A stretch of 64,000 nt of DNA from Ahaetulla prasina. Lineage: Eukaryota > Chordata > Lepidosauria > Squamata > Colubridae. Positions within the stretch are counted from its first letter, which is position 1; every line of letters begins with the position of its first letter. The stretch lies in NCBI RefSeq assembly GCF_028640845.1, contig NC_080542.1:129292580-129356579 (forward strand). The letters are read 5' to 3'. Position numbers and translations under genes: made by a program. Positions 34,184 through 45,557 of this stretch are shown here, in pieces. The notes beneath the pieces are model-generated. The model was not told where the DNA came from. It searched no databases and saw only the letters and a list, made by a program, of their open reading frames with translations.

Positions 34184-34848
34184 TGGTAACTGTAGAGAAT
34201 CTCCTTAGCTGCATTACAGTTAAATCCAACATACAAGCAAGCAAATGGTAGTTGGTTAAATTAATGAAGCCATGAAAAGTGAGGATCACGCAGTACGGAC
34301 TTTGCAATACTTGCAATATGGTATTACTATTGTACTGGTTAACTACTATGGGTTTTCTTGTATTTTAATTAGCCTTATTTCTTTTTTCTTTTCAAACTCA
34401 TTGCTAATAAGTTGCATAATCCTTAAACTTCAAGAAGAATGTAAAAAAGCCTTTTCTTTTAAAAACTAGGACTGACCAAGTATTCTAAATAAAATACTTT
34501 AGTTTTCTGTTGTTCCAAGTTTACACAAACAAAGCAAGGATTTGAGCCCAGTGGTTGGGAAAGCATTTGAATGTATATTTACCAATATCCATTTTGATGG
34601 TTTTTTCCCCTTTGCAAATGTTTCTTTTGCTTTTATTCAGAATACAATGTTCTTTTCAACTCTTATGCTTATATAATATTGGATGTCTAATTTTTCATGA
34701 TGTAACTAGACAGATGATTTTGCCTAATCCAACCAATTTTTACTTTGAAGTATCTTTGTTGTGCAAACTATAAAAAGAAGTGCAATTCTATGTTCCAGGT
34801 TCTCTTTCTTATAAAATCCTTTTTTATTTTGGAACCTTGTAAATAAAC
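34184..34848. other. No recognised feature
   Basis: AT-rich intron up to the gypsy LTR remnant. Confidence 0.55.
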
Positions 34849-34917
34849 TGTCATGTATTGAATACATGTAGTTGTGTTAAGCCTAAACATGCTCTAAACA
34901 TATACTGCAGAGGTGCA

Positions 34918-35912
34918 CTCCGGGTGCGACAATTGCAGTTTGGGGTAAGTGTAGCACCATGGTTGTTCCAAAGTATAATGAAACGAACACTGATGAACAT
35001 TCCTGGCATCTGCCCATACTTTGATGACATCCTGATTGCAGGTAAATCAGTGGCAGTCCTGGCAGAATGTCTCCATGCAGTACTCCAATGCTTTCATGAG
35101 GCAGGCCTGGAACTTAAGAGGGAAAAGTGCCAGATCGGCATGGAATCCATAGAATTCCTGGGTTTCCATATTGACGCTGCCGGAATCCACCCATCTGAAG
35201 CAAAGCTAAAGGCTAGTCAGCAAGCCCCAACTACAAAATCCAAGGGGGAGCTCCAGGCATTCCTGGGCTTGCTCAATTTTTACCACTCCTTCTTACCGCA
35301 TAAGGCTGCCCACTGCACCACCTACTGGACAAACAAGCATAAGGCTGCCCACTGCACCGCCTACTGGACAAACAAGCACCCTGGCTCTGGTCGAGCACTC
35401 AAGACAAAGAGTTCAAGACGGTATAATTATTGCTATCCTTGGACTCTGTCCTAGCTCATTTCAACGAAACCCTACTGGTAACACTAGCCTGTAATGCTTT
35501 ACCATACGGCATTGGGGCAGTACTAAGCCACAGGATGCCAGATGGTACAGAGGTCCCCATCGCATACTATTCTAGAATGTTATCATCAGCTGAAAGGAAC
35601 TATGCCCAGATAGACAAGAAAGCTCTCGCCATAGTGGCTGGCATTAAGAAGTTCCATGACTTTTTATATGGACGAAACTTTACCATCTTTATAGACCATA
35701 AGCTTCTGCTTGGTCTCATCATAGCTGACGAACAGACATCGCAGATCTTGTTGCCACAAATGCTAAGATGGTCCATTTTCATGGCTGCATACTCGTACTG
35801 GCTAGTCAAGCTGGATAAGGAAATGGTCTGGCTCTCAGCCAACTGCCTCTATCACAGACTGGCCAGATCTGGCCCCAGCTTGTGGTATTCTGGTAATCCA
35901 GGGCCTGCCTGA
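34918..35912 (+). pseudogene. Gypsy reverse transcriptase (C-terminal half) and RNase H
   Basis: The first frame (34858-35454) has LRVRQLQFGVSVAPWLFQ, then PYFDDILIAGKS with the catalytic YFDD box, EFLGFHIDAAGI and LQAFLGLLNFYHSFL (RT thumb). The frame shifts in a 41-bp tandem duplication (about 35300-35381). RNase H follows in another frame (35430-35912): LLVTLACNALPYGIGAVLSH, YYSRMLSSAERNYAQIDKKA and FTIFIDHKLLLGL. The copy cannot make a single polyprotein. Confidence 0.8.
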
Positions 35913-35977
35913 TGTACCCCTACATGAAAGGGACATTGCAGCTAAAACCACCATGGAAAGAATGCTTAGCCACATTC

Positions 35978-36058
35978 TTTTTTTTTTGTTTACATTTATA
36001 TCCCGCCCTTCTCCGAAGACTCAGGGCGGCTTACAGTGTATAAGGCAATAGTCTCATT
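35978..36058 (-). mobile_element. Short retroposed LINE tail inside the gypsy element
   Basis: On the minus strand: AGACTATTGCCTTATACAC, TGTAAGCCGCCCTGAGTCTT with the CGGAGAAGGGCGGG hairpin and a poly(A)-like end. CATTCTT occurs on both sides (about 35974-35980 and 36053-36060), fitting a target duplication. The same unit with the same start occurs at 47480-47561. Confidence 0.7.
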
Positions 36059-36206
36059 CTTAACTGGGTGTTAAGGGGATAGCCAGACATCTGGCCAGGC
36101 TCTGAGTTCCAACACTATACTTCTCAAAAAAATGAACTGTCAGCCCCCAAGGGATGTGTGTTTTGGGGCAGCAGGATCATCATTCCACCCAGTCTTTGCT
36201 CCAAGG

Positions 36207-37307
36207 TGCTGAATTCCCTACACAAAGGGCACCCAGGAATTGTTTGGATGTAGGTTATAGCCAGGAGCTGGTGGCCAGGCCAGACAAAGACATAGAGAAG
36301 CAAGTAAGGAGTTGCCAGGTCTGCCAAGAAACCTGACTGGAGATACCACAAGCACCAGTGCACTGCTGGAAGATCCCATGGTCTCATGTGCACATTGACT
36401 TTGCAGGCTCCTTCGAGGGGCAAGTGTTCCTGAAGTAGTGGACAGTTATTCCAAGTGGTTGGAAGTGATACTGGTCTCATCGATGACAACAACCAGGGTC
36501 ATCCAAGAATTTCATTGGCTATTTGCCACACATGGTCTGCCAGATTTAATCATGTCCAACAGTGGGGCACAATTCATGGCAGCAGAGTTTCAGTCATTCC
36601 TCAATGCCAACATGATTTAGCATGTAACATCCGCTCCATTCCACCTTGTGACCAAAGGTCAGGCCGAACAAATGGTCAGGCATTCAAATGAATGATGAAT
36701 GGGACTGGAATCATTGCCTGGAGAACTTCCTCCTGTGTCAACATACAATACCCAGTAAAGCAACAGGTCCAGCGGAGCTGAAGTGGGGCTGCCGGCTCAC
36801 AATGAAGCTCGACCAACTTCACTCAGACAGTGGAGATGGCTCAGCCAATCTCCCCACCACCACGGAACTTACAGCAAGGTGAATTGGTCTGGGCCAGGAA
36901 CTATGGGAGTCGGGGCACCTTGGGTGGCAGCCAGGGTAATTAAGGTAATGGGCCCATTATCATACGAGGTTACTCTGGGGGATGATCATACAATCCAATG
37001 CCACATTGATCAGTTATGGCATCAGCAGGCCGGGCCAGTGCCAGTTGACGATCCCAAGGCTTTATCAGAGCCACTAGAGAACTATTTTCCTCTGAGTCTG
37101 CCTACACAAACCATGGTTGCCTCCAGAGAAATGGAGGTACCAAGGGCCATAGAGCCACCACCACTCACAGGAGACCAAAACAGCCATCAAGACTCTGTCC
37201 AAGTGGAGATGGACAATACTTTCCTTAAACAGGACTCTCCAGTAACATTATGGCAGTCCCCCAGGATCCGTGGGCCCCCAGCCTATCTTAAAGACTATGA
37301 ACATTGA
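36207..37307 (+). pseudogene. Gypsy integrase remnant
   Basis: In shifting plus frames: LHKGHPGI (zinc-binding region), DIEKQVRSCQVCQET, DSYSKWLEVILVSS and WLFATHGLPDLIMSNSGAQF (catalytic core; the second Asp is replaced by Ser in SNSGAQF), then the C-terminal RVIKVMGPLSYEVTLGDD (GPY module) and a Pro-rich tail ending at 37307. Several stops and frameshifts make it nonfunctional. The domain style resembles the vertebrate gypsy lineage with K02A2.6-like integrases. Confidence 0.75.
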
Positions 37308-37344
37308 ATAAACTGAGGGTGAGAACTATTGTAAGGGGGAGGGG

Positions 37345-37619
37345 TGTTATGTATTGAATAGATACAGTTGTGTTAAGCCCAGCTAAAGTGAAACTAACCT
37401 TTAGATGATCCTAACTGTTAACTTTAACTGTTTTGAAGGGAAACTTAGAACATTCATATTTGGGTGGGCTTTTTCAAGTATTATGATAGGTTGAGGCCCT
37501 GTGGGCCCAGGGTATCAATTACAGGAATTTGCCTGTTGTTCAGCAGTCATTCCAGTTAAGACAATAAATGCTGTTGTAGCTATGCTGTCTATCTATATTG
37601 CCTACCACAGCCCACAACA
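37345..37619 (+). repeat. Gypsy 3' LTR
   Basis: Starts TGTTATGTATTGAATAGATA right after the polypurine tract and ends CCCACAACA, giving TGTT/AACA terminal inverted nucleotides. AATAAA occurs at 37563-37568. Bases 37345-37380 match the 5' remnant with a few differences. Confidence 0.75.
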
Positions 37620-38071
37620 TAATATAAACCATAAATTCAGGGGCTTCCTATCTCAAAATTTTAATTGGGGTCTAACATACCAGCATACCTAGAGTCACAT
37701 TTGGCTATCGAAATACATCAGGGATTGAAACCGAATAAAGTAACCAGTTTCTTATTTCGCCTGAAACCAGAAATTCTACAGGAGTTCAGTCTAGCTTTCT
37801 GATTACTGCAGTCCCCAGTTCTTCTGCTGCTTGTCTCTCCATGTCAAAAAGGCAGTTGTCAATTGCCTTTTGCAGTGAGGTCTCACTGGTCACATATACT
37901 TCATAAAAACTTACTATTGTTTACAAAGCTAAAGCATCAACATGTTGGCACAGCAACCAGATTTAAGATCTCTGTCCCGGCTACTGTTATGCAAATGTCA
38001 CAGAAACAGAGGAGTTATAATATTTTCTTAGCACAAAGAAGTTACAATATTTTCTTAGCACAAAGAAGCAC
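37620..38071. other. Unassigned; small tandem duplication
   Basis: No family recognised. A 27-bp tandem repeat (ATATTTTCTTAGCACAAAGA twice) lies at about 38010-38066, just before the L3 copy. Confidence 0.45.
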
Positions 38072-38677
38072 AGTTCTACAGAGGAATTATTGAGTCTGTC
38101 ATTTGCACCTCTATAACTGTCTGGTTCGGTTCTGCAACCCAACAAGAAAAACACAGACTTCAGAGGATAATTAGAACTGCAGAAAAAATAATTGCTACCA
38201 ACCTGCCTTCCATTGAGGACCTGTATACTGCACGAATCAAGAAGAGGGCCGTGAAAATATTTACAGATCCCTCACATCCAGGACATAAACTGTTTCAACT
38301 CCTACCCTCAAAACGACGCTATAGAGCACTGCACACCAGAACAACTAGACACAAGAACAGTTTTTTCCCGAAGGCCATCACTCTGCTAAACAAATAATTC
38401 CATCAACACTGTCAGACTATTTACTGAATCTGCACTACTATTAATCGTCTCATAGTTCCCATCACCAATCTCTTTCCACTTATGACTGTATGACTATAAC
38501 TTGTTGCTGGCAATCCTTATGATTTATATTGATATATTGACCATCAATTGTGTTGTAAATGTTGTACCTTGATGAATGTATCTTTTCTTTTATGTACACT
38601 GAGAGCATATGCACCAAGACAAATTCCTTGTGTGTCCAATCACACTTGCCCAATAAAATTTTATTCTATTCTATGAA
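38072..38677 (+). mobile_element. CR1-L3 LINE 3' end, uninterrupted
   Basis: The frame QFYRGIIESVICTSITVWFG runs into IEDLYTARIKKRAVKIFTDP and KNSFFPKAITLLNK, then stop, the 3' UTR, and the CCAATAAAATTTTATTCT tip with about two ATTCT units. It serves as the reference for the split copy at 19768-20819, to which it is very similar, so both are fairly young. Confidence 0.9.
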
Positions 38678-39892
38678 GAGGGTTACTGAGTTGAAATGTA
38701 GCAGAATTAGATTAAGAAGTTAACCACAATTACTTAGACCATGGTTACATCATGATTAGGAAAGGATTCTTGCATTTTTCCATTCCTACATCACTACTTT
38801 AACTCAACCCTTCTCATCTGATTTGAGTCTAAAGACCTGAAATACCACAAAGACAGACCAATGGCCTGTTGTAATTTAAGATGGGTATGCTCTTATTTTT
38901 CCAACATTAAAGAAGTGTAAATAAATACTCACAAAAAACATACAAAGCAAGCAGCTCCTTAGAAATGGTTTGCAGCTGGAAAGAATACTTTTTCTAAAAT
39001 GATGTCCATTGTGACAAGGGCAAGTATAATTTAAAAATACAGAGAGTATACTTTCTTCACCACTAAATATGTTCTTATTCATATGTAAATTTATGCAGAT
39101 TTAAACTATTGACAAGGCAAAGCTCATTGTATTAAATAACTCAGTTATTGTCCTGGTTGAGTTAGGTAAGAATTGCTTCTAGATAATTGCATCCTAAAAT
39201 ATCTTTTATTAGCTTGCACTACTCTGCCTAAACATATTTTAGGGTAATATATAGTTCAATCAGTTGTATTTTTTTCCCCAGTAATAGCCATTTCTACAGA
39301 TAAATTTTATAAACAAAATTTTATAAACAAAAAAATTTATAACTCTATCTCTCATGATGATATTAGCTTTACTAGTATATAAATGTCAATTTTCATTTTA
39401 ATCCATGTATTTATTTGGCTTGATAAAATTTGCTATTATATTATGTATTTATTATGTCCACATATTTCCTAAAGTTAACATCCCCAATCATCAAGCTTCT
39501 AAGTTACCATTTGGCCTAAATCCTATATTAGTCAACTGAGTGCTATCTCTTTTTGAAGTCTATGTATATATAACCCAAACTGCAGCTGTTCATATAATAG
39601 AATGTAAGACTTTTATTTTTGAATGTTAGTTTTCAAAAATATTTTGAGACATTTACTTAATGCATTTGGCATCTTGTTTTGTAACAGAACAACCTACAAT
39701 GTCTGATATAAATATATGTAAAGACATTCTGGATTTGAGCCCAGATATGAATATAGAAATGAATAAAAGTTTGTAGGATGATGATGATAAAGTTCCCAAG
39801 GGCTGTATGGGAATAGCAACAAACCAACCAACCAACCACTCTGTAATTTGGAATATATGCCTGATGAACAAAGACATTTTGTGCTGTATATA
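38678..39892. other. No recognised feature
   Basis: AT-rich intron between two L3 copies. Confidence 0.55.
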
Positions 39893-40324
39893 GAATAGAA
39901 TAGAATAGAATAGATTTTTATTGGCCAAGTGTGATTGGACACACAAGGAATTTGTCTTGGTGCATATGCTCTCAGTGTACATAAAAGAAAAGATACGTTC
40001 ATCAAGGTACAACATTTACAACACAATTGATGATCAATATATCAATATAAATCATAAGGATTGCCAGCAACAAGTTATAGTCATACAGTCATAAGTGGAA
40101 AGAGATTGGTGATGGGAACTATGAAACGATTAATAGTAGTGCAGATTCAGTAAATAGTCTGACAGTGTTGAGGGAATTATTTGTTTAGCAGAGTGATGGC
40201 CTTCGGGAAAAAACTGTTCTTGTGTCTAGTTGTTCTGGTGTGCAGTGCTCTATAGCGTCGTTTTGAGGGTAGGAGTTGAAACAGTTTATGTCCAGGATGC
40301 GAGGGATCTGCAAATATTGCTAAA
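39893..40324 (-). mobile_element. CR1-L3 LINE 3' end, minus orientation
   Basis: (AATAG)5 at 39893-39916, then TTTTTATTGGCCAAGTGTGA, GGTGCATATGCTCTCAGTGT and the reverse of the ORF2 C-terminus to about 40324. It is the inverted counterpart of 38072-38677, about 1.2 kb away, with their 3' ends facing each other. Confidence 0.9.
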
Positions 40325-40344
40325 TGAGTAGCCAAGCGATATAT

Positions 40345-40665
40345 AAATAGTCATCAATTTACAACCATTTGTTTAGTGACAGTTAAAGTCATAATGTCAC
40401 TGAAAAAAATGACTGTTTTTCCACATTTATGACCTTTACAACATTCCCATGGTCAGATGATCAAATTTGGATGCTTGACAATTGGCATATATTTATGACA
40501 GTTTCTGTATTCTGACATCATGTGATCGCAACCTCCTATCAAGCAAAGTTAGTAGTTTGGGAAGCCGGTTTCACTTAACAACTATATTACTAACTTAACA
40601 ACTGCAGTAATTCATTTAACAACTGCAGCAAGAAAGGTTGTAAAATGGGGCAAAACACACACTGA
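40345..40665. repeat. CAGGTAGTCCTC-type repeat, truncated
   Basis: ATCAATTTACAACCATTTGT, GCAACCTCCTATCAAGCAAA and ACAACTGCAGTAATTCATTT are internal blocks of the family; both tips are lost. Confidence 0.55.
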
Positions 40666-42122
40666 ATGTAAGATATTATGCTATCATGAACATTGTGACT
40701 ACAGATGCCAAGATATTAATATCTGATGTTGAATAAATGTGCTTCAATCTAAATGTGTATATGTTACACCTTTAGCATGGCTGCCTTGCTGTAGTCCCAG
40801 TATCCATACACATTTATGGATTTATCTTTTCTGATTGGTTGTGTAAATGCTAATTCTGTTTGAACGGGATCGGTTATCTGTCTCACAGAGACATTCTTGA
40901 ATATTTCACACTGTGGACTACCTGGATGTCCATTCTTCAAACTTAACCAATATTATTTATTAGGATCGGAAGGGACTCACTGTATGCAGCCTCCATTCAT
41001 GTAATAGGTGCTTTCTCCCACTGTGCTAAGCTGTTTCATGTTCCCCAAGGATGATACGTGAATTCAGTCAATTAATTATGACATCAATGCATGTGGTATC
41101 CTGGGGAAATTTACCATGGATATAGCTGCTGCTTCTAATTGAAGAAAAGACTATGGGTCTCTTTAAAAGTTGCAAATATTTATTTCCCATGATAGGGAAC
41201 CTGGCATTTCTTCCAAATACTTATTTTGTTATTTAACTTTAAGAACTCATAAATACTAAGAATACAGTAAAGACCAGACAATGAATAAGTCATGAAACTA
41301 GAAGGCCACGGGGAGCAGAGAACACAAAGATCTACTTCAATTTTCAGCATTCTTTGTACGATTCAATAGGAATACAGCTTACTCATTTCAGCAAGCTCTG
41401 AGGAATATTGTATTAAAAACTTAAAATTATGAGCTTTAGGCAGGCTTCTAATGTTCTTCTGAAAAATTCCCAGAGATGGTAAGCCAAATTTGTTTGATAG
41501 TATGCCCCTGAAATCCAAGCTAAATATTACAATCAAGCCAACTAAATAGAAAAATAATATAGAAAAAGCTTTCGAAATTCTTTTTGTTTGCCAAATCACA
41601 GCCTCCTGTAATCAGGATTGATTACAAACAGACAATTAAGAAGTATTTGGAACATGATCTGAACACTAATCCTGTCTTGTGTTCTTTTTTAAACCTAATT
41701 ATCAGCTTAAGATGACTATTATGGCTTAATTACTAGATTTATCCCTGGAACTTCTATAGAAATGGTTATATTGTGTGTGTATGGACAATGTTCACTCTGT
41801 AAGTCTATGTGCTTATTACCTTAAACTTACACAGAAGAACATAAAATTTAACAAAACATTTAGTGAATATTAACAAACTGCAAACAAATTCATTGTATTT
41901 TTTTTACCAACATAATGCATTATAATCATTAACAGGCAGAGACTGCAACAAGTTACAGTTTAAGCAAGCAGATATTTTTCCAGCATACAGAAGAAAAGCT
42001 TGTTTAAATTAAATCAACACCAAAAAGCGTAATTATGGGAGAAGAAAAAATCCAATTACTAGATTTTCGGTTTGGGAAGCATTATGACTTTTGTTCTGCT
42101 TTTTGAATTCTTGTTCTTGAGG
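40666..42122. other. No recognised feature
   Basis: AT-rich intron. Confidence 0.55.
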
Positions 42123-42130
42123 TTTTATAT

Positions 42131-42264
42131 CAGGGATGTCAAACTCACGCCCCACGGGCTGGATGCATCATGTGCTGGCCACAGCCATCCCTGTTTTAGC
42201 GAAGGAGAAAAAGTTGCGATTTGTCATGAGATAACAATGTGATGATATGAGTTTGACATCCCTG
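42131..42264. mobile_element. hAT-type MITE (CAGGGATGTCAAACTC family), intact ends
   Basis: CAGGGATGTCAAACTC and GAGTTTGACATCCCTG are perfect 16-bp inverted repeats. The flanks are TTTTATAT exactly on both sides (42123-42130 and 42265-42272). The length is 134 bp. Confidence 0.97.
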
Positions 42265-42387
42265 TTTTATATAGTCCATATTATAAACTTCAAAACTTTT
42301 ATTTTAAATGTTCCTCTCTATGTGCCAGCTAATTTAGAATAGGTGGGCCTCAAACTCATTAATTTAGTGAATAAAGTTACAGTAGCC

Positions 42388-42695
42388 CAGTGGTGGAATT
42401 CAATTTTTTTTCTACCTGTTCTGTGGGTGTGGCTTGGTGGGCGTGGCATGGCTTGGTGGGTGTGGCTTGATGGGCATGGCAGAGGAAAGATATTGTAAAA
42501 TCTCCATTCCTATCCCACTCCAGAGGAAGGTTACTGCAAAATCCCCATTTCCTCCCAATCAGCTGAGACTTGGAAGGCAGAGAATAGATAGGGGCAGGGC
42601 CAGCCAGAGGTGGCATTTGCCAGTTCTCTGAACTACTCAAAATTTCTGCTACCGGTTCTCCAGAACCAGTCAGAACCTACTGAAACACACCTCTG
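42388..42695. mobile_element. hAT-type MITE (CAGTGGTGGAATTCA family)
   Basis: CAGTGGTGGAATTCAATTTT and CTACTGAAACACACCTCTG at the ends, with the GTGGCTTGGTGGGCGTGGCA and AGGGGCAGGGCCAGCCAGAG blocks inside. The flanking duplication is imperfect (AGTAGC shared). Confidence 0.8.
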
Positions 42696-42699
42696 AGTA

Positions 42700-43039
42700 G
42701 CAGTGAAAAAAGTGACTTACAACCGGCTCTCACATATGCAGCCATTGCAGTATTACAGGGTCACATGAACAACATTCAGGGGCCTTGGAATTGGCATGCT
42801 TTATGACATTGCAGTGTCATATGATCATGTGATTGCCATTCATGATATCACCAGCCAGCTTCCAACAAGTAAAGAGGGAATCCAGATTTGCTTAAGGATT
42901 ACGCGATTCACTTAACTGAGTAATTCATTGAAGAGACATGGGAAAAAAGCTGCCAAATCAGGCATGACTCACTTAACAACTTTGCTTAACAACAGAATTT
43001 CTGGTCCCCATTGTGGACATATGTTGAGGACCACCTGCA
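42700..43039. repeat. CAGGTAGTCCTC-type repeat, inverse orientation
   Basis: It ends TATGTTGAGGACCACCTG, the family terminus. Internal ATGATCATGTGATTGCCATT and TAACAACTTTGCTTAACAAC blocks match the other copies. It abuts the MITE at 42388-42695. Confidence 0.6.
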
Positions 43040-43429
43040 CTAAATTTTCCCAACTCTGTTAACTAGAGACTCTGAAACAGTAAAATTCTTCAATAAATTT
43101 GAATTTAGATCTACCATAATCAATGAAACCATGCATAAATACCAGTGGAAGTAGTTTGGGTACTATTAAATTTTATTTCTGTAGTATGATTTCTGCTCTA
43201 TTGGAATGTTTCTTAGATGTAGCATTTTTTAAATAAATGAAAGTCTTCATGGGAAGAAGACTTTAATTGTCGATATTTGGCAACTCCTTCAATTCCTCAG
43301 GCTATAAATGAGTACTTAGCAAAACATTATTTAAATAATTTGACAATGGAGGTTTCCCATTGTACACCGGAGTTTGAATATATAACAAAATAATGTTTAT
43401 TCAAAGCAGGACCTAGATAATCCTCAACT
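43040..43429. other. No recognised feature
   Basis: AT-rich intron upstream of the L2 copy. Confidence 0.5.
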
Positions 43430-43557
43430 TGAAATGAAACATCGGAGAAGACGCCTAGAGAGTACCTGGAGGTTCAGCTGTTCCGAGGCTGATCGGACAC
43501 TAGTTAGATCTTTTTCGAAGACCTACCTAGTGGCACTGAGGGAGGCAAAACGTTCCT

Positions 43558-45081
43558 ATGTTTCCACCCTCATTGCGTCGGCAGATAACCGCCCGGCCAC
43601 CCTGTGGTTATCTATACGATAAAATTGTTCAGCTTCGGGATAGTTTGGACCAAAATTGCGATGATCCAAGTGAGATGACAGAGTCGTGTCTTGTTGAGGT
43701 TGTTTGGGATGAGTTTGATTCTGTGGCTCTCGAGGACGTGGACAGGCTACTGGGGAGGTTACATGCCACTACATGTTTACTGGACCCGTGTCCCTCCTGG
43801 CTGGTGCTGGCCACTAAGGAGATGACACGAGGCTGGCTCTGGGGAATTATAAATGCTTCATTGTTGGAAGGGGTTTTCCCCACCACCTTGAAAGAGGCGG
43901 TGGTGAGACCCTCTCTCAAGAAGCCTACCCTGGACCCAGCTATTTTGGAAAATTATCGTCCAGTCTCCAACCTTCGCTTTGTGGCGAAGGTTGTAGAGAG
44001 TGTGGTGGCATGGCAGCTTCCCCGGTACCTGGATGAAGCTGTCTATCTAGACCCGTTCCAGTCTGGCTTCCGGTCTGGATATAGTACGGAGACAGCTTTG
44101 GTCGCGTTGGTGGATGACCTCTGGAGGGCCAGGGATAGGGGTTGTTCCTCTGCCCTGGTCCTGTTAGATCTCTCAGCAGCTTTTGATACCATCGACCATG
44201 GTATCCTGCTGCACCGGTTGGAGAGCTTGGGAGGGGGAGGCACCATTTATCGGTGGTTCTCCTCCTATCTCTCTGACCGGTCACAGACGGTGTTGACAGG
44301 AGGGCAGAGATCGACCGCGAGGCGCCTTACTTGTGGGGTGCCTCAGGGGTCGATTCTCTCGCCTCTTCTGTTCAACATCTATATGAAGCCGTTGGGCGAG
44401 GTCATCAGTGGCTTTGGAGTGAGTTACCAGCTGTACGCTGATGATACGCAGCTGTACTTTTCCACCCCGGGCCACCCCAACGAAGCTGTCGAAGTACTGT
44501 CCCGGTACCTGGAAGCCGTACGGGTCTGGATGGGGAGAAACAGACTCAAGCTCAATCCCTCCAAGACGGAGTGGCTGTGGATGCCAGCACCCCGGTACAG
44601 TCAGCTGCAACCGCAGCTGACTGTTGGGGGCGAGTCATTGGCCCCAACAGAAAGGGTGCGCAACTTGGGCGTTCTCCTGGATGGACGGCTGTCGTTTGAA
44701 GATCAGTTGGCGGCCGTTTCCAGGAGAGCTTTTTACCAGGTCTGCTTGGTTCGCCAGTTGCGCCCCTTTCTTGACCGGGATGCCTTATGCACGGTCACTC
44801 ACGCTCTTGTCACTTCTCGTTTGGATTATTGCAATGCTCTCTACATGGGGCTACCCTTGAAGTGCACTCGGAGGCTTCAGTTAGTTCAGAATGCAGCTGC
44901 ACAGGTGATCAAGGGAGCCACACGTTGCTCCCGTGTAACACCGCTCCTGCGCAGTCTGCACTGCCTACCTGTGGTCTTTCGGGTGCGCTTCAAGGTTTTG
45001 GTTACCACCTTTAAAGCGCTCCATGGCTTAGGGCCCGGGTACTTACGGGACCGCCTGCTGTTACCTTATGCCTCCCACTGA
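43558..45081 (+). pseudogene. L2 reverse transcriptase, 507-codon open frame
   Basis: RT blocks in order: NYRPVSNLRFVAKVVE, FQSGFRSGYSTETALVALVD, LVLLDLSAAFDTIDHGILL (block A Asp), CGVPQGSILSPLLFNIYMKP (block B), YQLYADDTQLYF with the catalytic Ala-Asp-Asp (block C), and LNPSKTEWLWM (block D), followed by the C-terminal domain to YASH. All catalytic aspartates are present. It is nevertheless dead: the upstream part is in another frame (shift near 43600-43625), TGA at 45079-45081 replaces an Arg codon present in the copy at 20164-20676, and a small deletion near 45160 shifts the last 40 residues. Confidence 0.9.
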
Positions 45082-45484
45082 CCCATACGCTCACACAGAG
45101 AGGATCTTCTCAGGGTGCCGTCCGCCAAGCAATGTTGGCTGGTGGCCCCCAGGGGAAGGGCCTCTATGGGAGCACCTACCCTCTGGAACGAACTTCCCCC
45201 TGGTTTGCGTCAACTACCTGACCTTCGGACCTTTCGCCGTGAATTGAAAACGCACTTGTTTATTCAAGCGGGACTGTCCTAAATTTTTTAAACTTTTTGA
45301 ATTTTAAATAATTTTAATTGGGGTATATTATGAATTTTATGGGTTAATTTAATGGTTTTAAATTTTCGGCCATTTATAGAATATGTTATTTTAACTTTCT
45401 GTTTTAATTTGTATATTGTATTGTTTTTTATAATCTGGCTGTACACCGCCCTGAGTCCTTCGGGAGAAGGGCGGTATAAAAATC

Positions 45485-45486
45485 TA

Positions 45487-45518
<32 letters not shown>

Positions 45519-45557
45519 TAATAATAATAATAACAACAACAACAACAACAACAACAA
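45485..45557. repeat. (AAT)n / (AAC)n trinucleotide tail
   Basis: About 16 AAT/AAC units, then about nine AAC units, at the end of the L2 3' UTR. The poly-Asn and poly-Leu frames here are artefacts. Confidence 0.95.

Larger units (their letters stand above)
34849..37619 (+). mobile_element. Ty3/gypsy LTR retrotransposon, internally deleted
   Basis: It has a 36-bp remnant of the 5' LTR (34849-34884, TGTCATGTATTGAATACATG onward), then abruptly the reverse-transcriptase C-terminal half, RNase H, integrase with its C-terminal GPY module, a polypurine tract (37333-37344, AAGGGGGAGGGG) and a 275-bp 3' LTR starting TGTTATG and ending CACAACA. Most of the 5' LTR, gag, protease and the RT N-terminus are gone. 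Gene order RT-RH-IN marks Ty3/gypsy. No matching 5-bp target duplication is seen. Confidence 0.85.

Noticed and set aside
34844..37624. Target-site duplication around the gypsy element
   Set aside because: TAAAC on the left and TAATA on the right do not match.
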